A stretch of 64,000 nt of DNA. Source: Cupriavidus necator. Its GTDB lineage: Bacteria > Pseudomonadota > Gammaproteobacteria > Burkholderiales > Burkholderiaceae. Under the pieces are notes generated by a model. The model made no database searches. It was not told where the DNA came from and saw only the letters and a program-made list of their open reading frames with translations. Numbering within the stretch: position 1 is the first letter of the stretch; each line of letters opens with the position of its first letter. Position numbers and translations under genes: made by a program. The stretch lies in NCBI GenBank assembly GCA_022041995.1, contig CP074381.1, positions 3,286,001 to 3,350,000 of the forward strand, in the 5' to 3' direction. Positions 18,778 through 28,430 of this stretch are shown here, one piece after another.

Positions 18778-19326
18778 TCAGCCGCCCTGCATCTTCGACG
18801 GATCGTCGCTGCGCGAGGTCGTGGTGACGGTGCCGTCGCTGTTGAAATGCACGTTGAAGAAGGCCTTGTCGGTAGAGGTTTCCATCCAGCGGTAGCCCCA
18901 CACCTCTTCCTTCTTCAGCGCAAATGCCTCCACCTTGGTGGGCTTGCCCAGCAGGCGGCGGATGTCGTCCTTGCTCATGCCGGCGCGCACGCGTGCGAAG
19001 TTCTCGGCTGACAGCACCTGCTCGATCTTCGCGACCTTGCCATCGGCGCTGATGGTGACCATCCAGGTGGTGGTGCCCTCTGGGCCGCGCGGGTATTCAA
19101 GCCGGCGCCCGCCGTCCGCTTCTTCCCAGACGATCTCCGACTTGCCGGCCTGGCGCCGCAGGTCTTCCTCGGTGGACTGGCCGGGGACGATGCCCTTGAA
19201 CAGCTCGCTGTCGGGCTTGATCGCGTTCCAGGTGTTGCGGGCGGTGTCGCCCGCCTTCTTCATGGCTTCATCGACCTTCTGCTGGTCGCAGCCGAACAGC
19301 GCAAGCAAAGAGGCAAAGAGTCCCAT
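18778..19326 (-). CDS. BamE/OmlA-domain lipoprotein
   Basis: A 182-residue protein with a short signal peptide ending in a lipobox (LLALFGC, Cys at about residue 13), so probably a lipoprotein. It has two repeated SmpA/OmlA-like (BamE) folds: one near residues 44-85 (IVPGQSTEEDLRRQAGKSEIVW region) and one near 105-150 (VRAGMSKDDIRRLLGKPTKVE region), the second with the classical GMSxxxVxxLLGxP-like pattern. It lies directly downstream of tamB (43-base gap) and may be co-transcribed with it. An outer-membrane biogenesis role fits the neighbours but is inferred. Confidence 0.8.
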   Translation of the reverse strand: MGLFASLLALFGCDQQKVDEAMKKAGDTARNTWNAIKPDSELFKGIVPGQSTEEDLRRQAGKSEIVWEEADGGRRLEYPRGPEGTTTWMVTISADGKVAKIEQVLSAENFARVRAGMSKDDIRRLLGKPTKVEAFALKKEEVWGYRWMETSTDKAFFNVHFNSDGTVTTTSRSDDPSKMQGG

Positions 19327-19369
19327 GGCGGCAAGGCGTCGCGGCGACGCGAAAGTGGAGGGGTGCCCG

Positions 19370-22300
19370 TCAGCGGCGCACGGGTTCGGCGACGGCTGCC
19401 GAGGCTGCCTGTGCCGCGCTGTCGGGACTGGTTGGCTGGCTCTCATCCTGCTGGCTCCTTCTGCTGTCGCCGCGACCCGAGGTCCCGCTGAACAGGTTCG
19501 CCCAGCTGTCGAAGCGGCGGTTGAACAACACCGACAAACCGTTGATGGACCCGCCCTTTGCAATCAGCGACCAGCGCCGTGAGAACTGCCAGGTCAGCTT
19601 CACCACGTTCGAGGCCGATGTCAGGCTCTGCTCATAGCCGACCGACATACGGTCGGTAATGGCCTTGCCCATGCTGACCACCTGCTGGTCATTGAGACCC
19701 GCGGTACTGGGCCCGATCGAGAATTCGTCGATGCCGAAATGCTGCACGATCCCCTTGCCGGCCTTGCCGCCGATCATGCCCAACGCCGCGCCGCCCAGCG
19801 CGGCGCCACCCAGCTGGCGCTGCTGGCCGGCACCGGCGCTTTCCGCGCCGTAGCCGAACATCAGCCACGAGAGCTTATCCTCTTCCGGCACATTGGGTTC
19901 CGACACCAGCCGCACGCGCGGCAGCCGCACCGTGCCGGTCACCTCCACGCCCGCCTCCACTTCCTGGTTGCGGCGCATCGCGCGGATATTCATGTTCGGG
20001 TTGTCGAGCGGGCCATTGAAGTTGATGATGCCACGCTCGATGTCCAGCTTGCGCCCGAAGGCTTCATAAGTGCCGTCGGTCACGCGCACCGTGCCGGTGG
20101 CCTTCATCGGTGCCAGGGGTTCGCTCTTGACAGCCATCTGGCCGGCCAGCAACAGGTCCGCGCCCGCGCCCCGGAAGCGGAAGTTGTTGCCCAGGTCCAC
20201 AGTCAGGTCGATCACCGGGCTGAACTTGCTTGCCGGCTTGGACTCCGGCGCCGGCGTGGCGGCAGTCTTCACGGCGCGCTGGTCCTTGCGCCGGATAACC
20301 ACCACATCATCGCCCAGCACCGGCGCGCCGGCCTTGGGCAGGTCGAACAGGCCGCGGTCGACGCGGATCTTGCCGCGGATCACGACCTGCTTGTTCTCGT
20401 TGGCGATGCTGGCGTCGCCCGAGACCACCAGCGTGCGCTCGGGGCTGGCGAACAGCTGCAGCTTGTCGGCGACGATCTTGCCGGTCAGGTTGGGATCGGC
20501 CTCGCCCAGCTTGACGTTGCCGGTGGCCGTGAGCTTGCCGTCGCCGCCGTGGAACTCCACGTGCTTGAGCTCGACCGTGTTCTGGTCCAGCACCACGCGC
20601 ACGGTGCCGTCGGTCAGGCGCAGGCCCAGGTCGTACAGCGTGACGGCGAGGTGGTCGCCGTCGACGGTGCCGGTCAGCAGCGGCGCGCCGACCGTGCCGC
20701 CCAGGCGCATCGCCGCGGCCAGTTTGCCGTCGAAGGCGTACTGCGGGCCTGTCAGCGCTTCCAGCGATTTCAGGCGCGGCACGTCGACGGTCACCGTGCC
20801 GCCCAGGGTCGAGGCCGGACCCACGGTCTGCAGCCCCTGCTCCTGCACCAGTCCGGCGGAGGCGTCCACCACCACCTTGCCGATGCGGCCCGACACCATG
20901 CCGCCGCGCAGCGCGATGCGGTTGCCGCCGGCCTCGGCGCGCAGGCTGGTCTCGCCCAGGCCGAGCGTGGTGAAGCCCCGGCCGGCGTTGACCGAGAGGT
21001 CGCCGCTGCGCCGGCGCAGTTCGGCGAACCCGGTCGCGATCTCGGCCAGCGCCAGGTTCCAGCGGCCGTCGATGACCAGGTCGGAGCGCACCGGCGGCTT
21101 CTCGCCGGTGATGGTTTCCATCAGTTCCAGCACACGGCCCACCTGCAGGCCGTCCAGGCTGCCCGCGCTGCGGATGCGGCCGTGGTCCCAGTCCAGGCTG
21201 TCGATCGCCAGCGTGGCGCGGTCCAGCAGCAGGCGCGCGGCGCCCAGGCGCACGCGCTGGTCGGCCACCAGCAGCTGCGTCGGCGCGGCCAGGCGCAGAT
21301 TGACGGTGCTGCGCGCTTCCAGGGTGCGGATGGTGCCGTTCCAGCCGTCCTTGCCCTTCCACGCGCCCTGCCCCGCCAGCGCCAGCTGCAATGACCGCTG
21401 GTTCAGGCTGCCGGCCGCCTTGACGTCGAAGGTATGGTTGGCCTGGGTGCCGCTGAGCGTGGCATCGAGCGTGCTCAGGCTTGCCTGCGGGCCGCGGTAG
21501 TTGCGCGCGGCCAGTTGCACCGAGAGCGGACCGTCCAGCCCGCCGCGCACCTCGGCGCGGCCGCTGGCGCTGGCCACCTTGTGCGGGCCCACTTCCAGCG
21601 CCTGCGCGTTGTAGTCGGCCACCACTTCGGGCTTCTTCAGCGTGCCGGTGATGGTGGCGTCGAGCTTGAGCTTGCCGGCCACGCCAAACTTGAGCCGCTC
21701 CAGCTGCGGCGCATCGACCGCCAGCTTGAGCGCATCGCCGCGCGCGCCGAAGCTGCCGCGCAGGTTGGCCTGGTTGCCGGCCATGCTCAGCGAGGCCTCG
21801 CTCGGCAAGAGCCGCTCGCCCGCCAGGCGCACCTTGCCGCCGCCTGTCATTGGCAGGCCCGCGTATTCGCTCTCATGCACGGCAAAATCCAGCGCCACGC
21901 CAAGCTCCGGCGCGATCTCGCCGGTCGCGGTGAAATCCGCATTGATGCGGCCGGCGGCAACCTTGGCCAGGCGCGACGGATCGAACGAGGCCAGCTTGCC
22001 CTTGAAGCTGAACGGCTGCTTGTCCTTCAGGCCGAGCTTGCCTTCCGCGGTCAGCAAACCCGGGCCCACCGCGGCACGCAGCGTGGCCAGCGTGACCGCC
22101 TCGGCATCGAAGCTGGCATCGGCGAACAGCTTGAGCGGCCCGCCCGACAGGTCCAGCGCCACGCTTTGCCGGCCCGGCTCCATCCGCACCACCACCGGGC
22201 CGGAGAGGCTGGCGCTGGTCAGCGAGCCATGCAGCGCGGCCGGGTCCAGCCTGCGCACGTCCAGGTCGAAACCGCCACGGCCGCCGCGCAGCGAACCGCC

Positions 22301-23548
22301 GCCGGAGATCTCGGCCTTGCCCGCCAGCGCCACGCGCAGCTCCGAGACGGCCTGTGCCATCTCGCTCAGCTCGACATGGACGCGCACCGACTGCACCGGC
22401 AGCCGCTGCTTGTCCAGCGGACCGGCTTCCAGGTTGCGGATCTCGATGTCGCCGGCGACAGCCAGCGGTGCGGGCGCAGGCGCCGCCGCAGGGGCGGATG
22501 CGGAGACACCCGATGCCGCCGGGGGAGCCGATGCCGCCACGGCACTGGCCGCCTGCGCGCCGGCACCCGCGGCCGCGCCGTCCACCGGCCGCAGCTCGGC
22601 ATGCACGGTCAGGTTGGCCTGTGGCGCCGACGGGCTGAACAGGCGCGGGTTGATGCGATCGCCATCGACCAGCAGGTGCGTGAACGGCACCTTGCCGAAC
22701 GGCGTCAGGTCGACGCCGGCGCGCAGGTGGATGCGGTCGCCGCTGGCCTGCAGCTCGGCACGCAGCGCGTCCAGGTTGCCCTTGGCGGTGGCATTGACGG
22801 CAAAGGACTCATCCTGCCAGCTGCTTTCCAGCAAGGCTTCGGCGCTGAGCGCGAACGGGGCGCGTGCGCCCACCTGGGCGTTGGCAGCCAGCTTGCCGTA
22901 CGGTGTTTCCAGCTTGTCCACGCTGACGCGGTGGCGCTGGCCGTCGCTGTGCAGCGCGCCGGCCAGGTTGCTGAACACCATCGGCTCGGCCGTGGGCGCC
23001 GTGCCTTGCAGCAGCGACAGCCGCTCAAGCGTCAGGGAATCGACATCGATGGCCAGCGGCAGTTCGAGCGACGTGGGCCTCTGCATCGGCTCGGTGCTCG
23101 GCTCCGACGGGCCGAGCTTCACTTCAGCCTTGCCGATGCGCAGCCACTGCACGTGCAGGCGCCGCGCCTGCCAGTTGAGCGCCCAGTTGCCATCCACGCG
23201 GTCCACCGTCACGCGCGTCTGACCGCTGGCGAACACCACGTCGCGCAGGCGCAGGCCGTGTGCCACGGTGCCGCCTTCCAGCCGGCCGCTGAGCATGCCG
23301 GCCGACAGCCGCGTGGCCAGCGTCCACAGGTGGCGGGTGCCGGTCTCGGTGCGCAGCGCCGCCACGCCCGCCGCCACCAGCGCCACCATCAACAGCAGCA
23401 GCAGGCCGACCAGCCAGGCCAGCACGCGCCACAGCCGCCGCCGCTTGCGCGGCGCGGGCGGGGTCGGAGTCCGGGCCGAATCGCCGCCGGGTACCGAAGG
23501 CAGATCGTGGGCGCTCATGCCGGCATCCGGGTCAGGCGGGAAAGACAT
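19370..23548 (-). CDS. tamB: Translocation and assembly module subunit TamB
   Basis: A 1392-residue AsmA/TamB-family protein, spanning the periplasm from the inner membrane to TamA. A cytoplasmic Pro-rich and basic start (RKRRR near 34-38) precedes one transmembrane helix at about 41-65. Then comes a very long beta-rich periplasmic body, and the DUF490/TamB C-terminal domain (about 1040-1390), with VTDGTYEAFGRKLDIERGIINF and a closing SVGYEQSLTSASNVVKLTW segment. An Ala/Pro/Ser-rich low-complexity insert occurs near residues 325-370. TamB works with TamA in outer-membrane protein and lipid trafficking. It starts 10 bases after the tamA stop, so the two form an operon. Confidence 0.95.
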   Translation of the reverse strand: MSFPPDPDAGMSAHDLPSVPGGDSARTPTPPAPRKRRRLWRVLAWLVGLLLLLMVALVAAGVAALRTETGTRHLWTLATRLSAGMLSGRLEGGTVAHGLRLRDVVFASGQTRVTVDRVDGNWALNWQARRLHVQWLRIGKAEVKLGPSEPSTEPMQRPTSLELPLAIDVDSLTLERLSLLQGTAPTAEPMVFSNLAGALHSDGQRHRVSVDKLETPYGKLAANAQVGARAPFALSAEALLESSWQDESFAVNATAKGNLDALRAELQASGDRIHLRAGVDLTPFGKVPFTHLLVDGDRINPRLFSPSAPQANLTVHAELRPVDGAAAGAGAQAASAVAASAPPAASGVSASAPAAAPAPAPLAVAGDIEIRNLEAGPLDKQRLPVQSVRVHVELSEMAQAVSELRVALAGKAEISGGGSLRGGRGGFDLDVRRLDPAALHGSLTSASLSGPVVVRMEPGRQSVALDLSGGPLKLFADASFDAEAVTLATLRAAVGPGLLTAEGKLGLKDKQPFSFKGKLASFDPSRLAKVAAGRINADFTATGEIAPELGVALDFAVHESEYAGLPMTGGGKVRLAGERLLPSEASLSMAGNQANLRGSFGARGDALKLAVDAPQLERLKFGVAGKLKLDATITGTLKKPEVVADYNAQALEVGPHKVASASGRAEVRGGLDGPLSVQLAARNYRGPQASLSTLDATLSGTQANHTFDVKAAGSLNQRSLQLALAGQGAWKGKDGWNGTIRTLEARSTVNLRLAAPTQLLVADQRVRLGAARLLLDRATLAIDSLDWDHGRIRSAGSLDGLQVGRVLELMETITGEKPPVRSDLVIDGRWNLALAEIATGFAELRRRSGDLSVNAGRGFTTLGLGETSLRAEAGGNRIALRGGMVSGRIGKVVVDASAGLVQEQGLQTVGPASTLGGTVTVDVPRLKSLEALTGPQYAFDGKLAAAMRLGGTVGAPLLTGTVDGDHLAVTLYDLGLRLTDGTVRVVLDQNTVELKHVEFHGGDGKLTATGNVKLGEADPNLTGKIVADKLQLFASPERTLVVSGDASIANENKQVVIRGKIRVDRGLFDLPKAGAPVLGDDVVVIRRKDQRAVKTAATPAPESKPASKFSPVIDLTVDLGNNFRFRGAGADLLLAGQMAVKSEPLAPMKATGTVRVTDGTYEAFGRKLDIERGIINFNGPLDNPNMNIRAMRRNQEVEAGVEVTGTVRLPRVRLVSEPNVPEEDKLSWLMFGYGAESAGAGQQRQLGGAALGGAALGMIGGKAGKGIVQHFGIDEFSIGPSTAGLNDQQVVSMGKAITDRMSVGYEQSLTSASNVVKLTWQFSRRWSLIAKGGSINGLSVLFNRRFDSWANLFSGTSGRGDSRRSQQDESQPTSPDSAAQAASAAVAEPVRR

Positions 23549-23558
23549 GGGTGCCGCA

Positions 23559-25358
23559 TCAGAACGCCACTCCCAGCGAGATATGCGGCCGGAACTGCTG
23601 CTGGATGCCGTAGCCCAGGTCCAGCTGCAGCGGGCCCACCGGCGTACGCCAGCGCACGCCGACGCCCACGCCGTTGTAGATGGTCACGCCGTGCAGGTTG
23701 TCGGCGGCAGTGCCGAGATCCCAGAACACCGCCACGCCCCAGTCCGGCTTGAACCAGTACTGGTACTCCAGGCTGCCAGTGCCCAGGTACTTGGCCGGCA
23801 AGATGCTGGAGCCGCTGGGCGTGCCGATCGACTGGTAGCTGTAGCCGCGGATCGAATCGGTGCCGCCGGCGCGAAAGCGCAGCGTGGCCGGGATCTGGCT
23901 GGAGCTGTCGCCGGTCAGGTCGGCACCGAGTTCCAGCCGTGCCACCACCAGGTCGCGCTTGCCCACCGGTATGTACTGGCGGATACGGCCGTACAGCCGC
24001 AGGAAGGTGGCATCGCTGAGGAAGCCCTTGGCGGCCACCCCGACCTGGGTGCTGATGACATTGCCGCGGCGCGGGAACACCGGGTTGTCGACATCACGCC
24101 GCGTCCACGCAAAGGCCGGCACCAGCGCCTTGCTGATCTGGGCGGCCTGGCCCTCCGGCAGCAGCTTGTCGTAGTAGAAATCCAGCGACGTCGTCACGTC
24201 GTACTTCTCGCGCGAGCGCGAGCGCTTCAGGCCCGCGCGCAGGCTGGTGGTGTCGGTGTTCTCGATGTCGATGGTGCGCTCGTAGCTGCTGTACACGCTG
24301 TTGCGGTAGTTGCCCGGGGACGGCGGCATCGCGGTCTCGGCGAACAGATAGGAGCGCTTCTGCTCCAGCCGCGCCTGCGAGTCGAAGGTCCAGGCGCGGT
24401 TGAACAGGTTGTAGTACGAATAGCGCCCTTCGATCTGCGCGCCGGTGTCGGTGGTAAAGCCCCCGCCGCTGTTGAGCCGGTGCGCCGGATATTCGCGCAC
24501 GCGCACCAGCACCGGCGAGCTCACCACGCCGTCAGCCGCCTTGTCGGCGTCCGGCGGCGGTTCCAGGTCGACCTGCACGTTGGAGAAGTACGGCTGGTTC
24601 TGGATCGCGCGCTGCAGTTCCAGCAGCCGCTCCACGCGGTACGGCTCGCCCTCGCTCAGCGGGTTGACGTTGTAGATGATCTGTTCCGGATAGCGGCGCG
24701 TGCCGGTCACCTTCAGCGGCCCCAGCAGGTAGGCCGGGCCGCTGGCGTAATGCGCGGACAGGTCCGCGCGCTGGTCGTCCGGCTCCACGCGCGCCTGCGA
24801 CGCGGCCAGGCGCGCGCCGTAGTAGTTGTGGCTCTGCAGCGTGACCAGCGCGTCTTCCTTGGCCTTGTCCCAGTCGCCCTGCCGGAACGGCTCACCCACC
24901 GGCAGTCCCCACTTGGCCTGCATCTCTGCCACCTGCTCGGGCGAGCGCGTGGCCGCCGGGCCCGTCACCTGGACGTCGACATTGCGGATCAGCGTGCGCG
25001 CGCCGGGGTCGACCATCACGTGAACCACGCGCTTGTCGCCCTCGCCTTCCACGCGGGTGGTGGTGGTCGGGTCGAAGTAGCCCTCGGTGGAGGTGAGCGC
25101 CCGCACCTGCTCGCCGACGGTCTCGACCATATAGTCGAGCTGGTCCGGCGAGAGGTCGGCGCGGTCCTTGTAGCGTGACAGGTCGAGATGCTCTTCCAGC
25201 ATTTCGCGGATCGGCTTGGGTGCCTCGATTTCGACCTTGTACGCGGCCCAGGCCGGGGCGGCCGCCAGCGCCAGCACCGCGCCCAGCGCGGCCAGTACGC
25301 GAACGGCCACGCGCGCGCGGCCAGCGGAGTTAGCGGTAATAGCGGTGTCTTGCGGCAT
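23559..25358 (-). CDS. tamA: Translocation and assembly module subunit TamA (Omp85 family)
   Basis: A 599-residue outer-membrane protein from the chosen start at 25358. A second in-frame ATG at 25376 would add six residues, and neither has a strong ribosome-binding site. A signal peptide (ARVAVRVLAALGAVLALAAAPAWA) is followed by about three POTRA domains (residues roughly 35-270) and a 16-strand Omp85 barrel. The barrel carries the conserved FRAGGTDSIRGY (lid-lock RGY motif) and ends in LGVAF with a terminal phenylalanine as expected for BamA recognition. It heads the tamA-tamB-BamE-like group and is divergent from the DUF3460-scpA-panC genes. Confidence 0.94.
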   Translation of the reverse strand: MPQDTAITANSAGRARVAVRVLAALGAVLALAAAPAWAAYKVEIEAPKPIREMLEEHLDLSRYKDRADLSPDQLDYMVETVGEQVRALTSTEGYFDPTTTTRVEGEGDKRVVHVMVDPGARTLIRNVDVQVTGPAATRSPEQVAEMQAKWGLPVGEPFRQGDWDKAKEDALVTLQSHNYYGARLAASQARVEPDDQRADLSAHYASGPAYLLGPLKVTGTRRYPEQIIYNVNPLSEGEPYRVERLLELQRAIQNQPYFSNVQVDLEPPPDADKAADGVVSSPVLVRVREYPAHRLNSGGGFTTDTGAQIEGRYSYYNLFNRAWTFDSQARLEQKRSYLFAETAMPPSPGNYRNSVYSSYERTIDIENTDTTSLRAGLKRSRSREKYDVTTSLDFYYDKLLPEGQAAQISKALVPAFAWTRRDVDNPVFPRRGNVISTQVGVAAKGFLSDATFLRLYGRIRQYIPVGKRDLVVARLELGADLTGDSSSQIPATLRFRAGGTDSIRGYSYQSIGTPSGSSILPAKYLGTGSLEYQYWFKPDWGVAVFWDLGTAADNLHGVTIYNGVGVGVRWRTPVGPLQLDLGYGIQQQFRPHISLGVAF

Positions 25359-25524
25359 CGCCGATTGTCCACACATACAAAGTCGGTATTTGACCACACC
25401 CGGCCTTGCGCCCGGAACTTTCCGGTGCCTTGCACCCGGCCTGGATGCATTCCGGGGGCCGATACTGTAAAATCGTGACCCACTGCACCTATCTGGCGCC
25501 CGCGCGGGCGCATCACGGTTGAAC

Positions 25525-25716
25525 ATGGCCATCTACGAATCCGAAATCACCCAGTTCCTGAAGCAGCTCAAGCAAGAGCGCCCGACGCTGGAGGCCGAAC
25601 AGCGCGACGGCCGTGCCCTGCTGTGGGACAAGTCGCCGATCGACCTGGAAGAGCGCGCCCGCGCCGAAGCTTCGCGCGTGGCGCAGAAGCCATACGTCTA
25701 CTCGCAGGACAACTGA
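25525..25716 (+). CDS. DUF3460 family protein
   Basis: A 63-residue acidic and basic mixed protein starting MAIYESEITQFLKQLK, with the conserved WDKSPIDLEE segment near residues 34-43 and a C-terminal QKPYVYSQDN. This is the pattern of DUF3460, a small family found in Burkholderiales beside scpA and panC. No membrane segment. ATG 25525 is preferred over an upstream TTG six bases away. A TAAAAT element at 25468-25473 may be the -10 of the promoter for this gene and the following scpA. The function is unknown. Confidence 0.85.
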   Translation: MAIYESEITQFLKQLKQERPTLEAEQRDGRALLWDKSPIDLEERARAEASRVAQKPYVYSQDN

Positions 25717-25747
25717 TTCCCGCCGCCCCCGCGAGCGCACGCCGCCC

Positions 25748-26641
25748 ATGAGCACAGGCGACCAGGACAAGCTGCCGCTGCCCGTCGAGCTGCCGGCCGT
25801 GGTCCCGGCCGTTGCAGCCGGCCCTGCCGGCCCCGCCGACATGGTCGACGGGATGGCTTTCGCGCGCCTGTACGGCGAGCCGCTGTTCAAGCTGCCGCAG
25901 GACCTGTACATCCCGCCGGACGCGCTCGAAATCTTCCTGGAAGCCTTCGAGGGCCCGCTGGACCTGCTGCTGTACCTGATCCGCAAGCAGAACTTCAATG
26001 TCCTCGACATCCCGATGTCGCAGGTCACCCGGCAGTACCTGTCCTACATCGAGCAGATCCGCAAGACCAACCTTGAGCTGGCCGCCGAATACCTGCTGAT
26101 GGCGGCCATGCTGATCGAGATCAAGTCGCGCATGCTGCTGCCGGTCAAGAAGGCCGACAGCGACGATGAGGCCGAGGACCCGCGCGCCGAGCTGGTGCGC
26201 CGCCTGCTGGAATATGAGCAGATGAAGCTGGCCGCGCAGCGCCTGGATACGGTGCCGCAGCTGGGCCGCGACTTCCTGCGCTCGCAGGTCTATATCGAGC
26301 AGAGCCTGGCGCCGCGCTTCCCCGAAGTGGAAACCGTGGACCTGCAGGCCGCCTGGGCCGATGTCCTCAAGCGCGCCAAGCTCAACCAGCACCACAAGAT
26401 CTCGCGCGAGGAACTGTCGGTGCGCGAGCACATGAGCCAGATCCTGCGCCGGCTGCAGCACGCGCGTTTCATGGAATTCTCCGAGCTGTTCGAAGACGCG
26501 GTGCGCTCAGGCAAGGGCGTGCCGGTGGTGGTGGTGAACTTTATCGCCATGCTGGAGCTGTCGCGCGAAGCGCTGGTGGAGATCACCCAGGCCGAACCGT
26601 TCGCACCAATTTATGTGCGATTGGCGTACAGCCCGACCTGA
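25748..26641 (+). CDS. scpA: Segregation and condensation protein A
   Basis: A 297-residue kleisin that bridges the heads of SMC with ScpB in chromosome condensation. The diagnostic N-terminal helix region FEGPLDLLLYLIRKQNFNVLDIPMSQVTRQYL begins near residue 73 (given in motif form), followed by the EYLLMAAMLIEIKSRMLLP segment and the C-terminal winged-helix region. An extra acidic and Pro/Ala-rich stretch of about 45 residues precedes the domain. ATG 25748 is the first start after the DUF3460 stop (31-base gap). No scpB is seen beside it. Confidence 0.93.
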   Translation: MSTGDQDKLPLPVELPAVVPAVAAGPAGPADMVDGMAFARLYGEPLFKLPQDLYIPPDALEIFLEAFEGPLDLLLYLIRKQNFNVLDIPMSQVTRQYLSYIEQIRKTNLELAAEYLLMAAMLIEIKSRMLLPVKKADSDDEAEDPRAELVRRLLEYEQMKLAAQRLDTVPQLGRDFLRSQVYIEQSLAPRFPEVETVDLQAAWADVLKRAKLNQHHKISREELSVREHMSQILRRLQHARFMEFSELFEDAVRSGKGVPVVVVNFIAMLELSREALVEITQAEPFAPIYVRLAYSPT

Positions 26642-26796
26642 CCCACCCGCGGTGCGGGGTCCGGCCCCGCCCCACTTGTTCTACAATCCGCCGACAGCCG
26701 GCCCAACGGCCCACGGCGCAGGCCCCGACGGCAAGTGCCCGAAGGCCTCGCGCCCGACAGAAGGCCGAGACCGGTAGTCCATGTGCCGCCCATTGA

Positions 26797-27693
<897 letters not shown>

Positions 27694-27727
27694 GCGGCTG
27701 GTGTTGCCATGCGGTTGGCGCCTTATT

Positions 27728-27983
27728 GGCTTGGCGCTATGCGGTCGGTTTGTGGCTCTTGACTAGCGTGGGCTGTTTCGCCGGCGTAGCCGGCGAGTCA
27801 CTTTTTGTCCGAGCGACAAAAAGTAACCAAAAAACGCGTCGCCTGAGCGGCTGGCAATCAATTCCTCGGCGTTGGCCCGTTCCCGCGGCGGTGCTTGCCG
27901 TTCGATGTAGTTGCCCGTTCGACCCTGCTACGCCATGTGAGTGTGGGACAGTGCCTGCGTTAACCCACTATTGAACGATCCCC
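27728..27983 (+). repeat. Left arm of a ~255-bp imperfect inverted repeat
   Basis: This arm matches the reverse complement of 28143-28396 at roughly 85-90 percent by eye, with almost no length change. It holds two internal hairpins: CGCCGG/CCGGCG near 27779-27795 and CTTTTTGTC/GACAAAAAG near 27801-27824. Sequence of this kind between genes is familiar from many Burkholderiales and other proteobacterial genomes, though I cannot check its distribution here. It sits between the convergent panC and PepSY genes and has no credible gene. Confidence 0.85.
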
Positions 27984-28142
27984 ATGCAGGGGCGTAGGCC
28001 GCCTGCTGCCAGCCGCATTGCGGGGACGCCTACGGCTGCTGCGCCGGCCCAAAATGCGCTGACGGTCATTGAGCGCTTGCGCGGAGCGCAGCCGAAGGCG
28101 TTGATGCGATATCGATGGAGAGCGCGGGCCACCGCCCGACTT
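27984..28142. other. Spacer between the two inverted-repeat arms
   Basis: This 159-base non-coding stretch separates the arms. It is GC-rich like the rest of the genome, with no credible reading frame, no ribosome-binding site and no transposase remnant visible. A weaker local inverted repeat (GCGTAGGC around 27991 and GCCTACG around 28027) lies near its left edge. Confidence 0.5.
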
Positions 28143-28396
28143 GGGGATCGTTCAAAAACCGGTTATCGCAGGCACTGCCCCACACTCACATGGCGTAGCA
28201 GGGTCGAACCGCGACCACATCCAAACGGCAAGCACCGCCGCCCATACGACCAACGCCGCGTAATTGATTGCCAGCCGCATAGGCGACGCGTTTCTTGGTT
28301 ACTTCTTGTCGCTTGGACAAGAAGTGACTCGCCGGCTACGCCGGCGAAACAGCCCACGCTAGCCAAGAGCAACAACCGACCGCACAGCGCCAAGCC
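28143..28396 (-). repeat. Right arm of a ~255-bp imperfect inverted repeat
   Basis: This is the reverse-complement partner of 27728-27983. Its hairpin reads CTTCTTGTC/GACAAGAAG on the minus strand, where the left arm has CTTTTTGTC/GACAAAAAG. Both sides of the stem changed together, so pairing is preserved. It ends about 35 bases before the stop of the PepSY gene. Short frames in both arms translate to similar peptides only because the arms are related. Confidence 0.85.
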
Positions 28397-28430
28397 CAAA
28401 AAACCACGCGCGCCCCAGAAATAGCCCTTC

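Noticed and set aside
27726..28424. Short frames in the inverted-repeat arms with similar translations (GCFAGVAGES)
   Set aside because: The similarity comes from the repeat itself; there is no ribosome-binding site, and compensating changes favour a structural element over coding.
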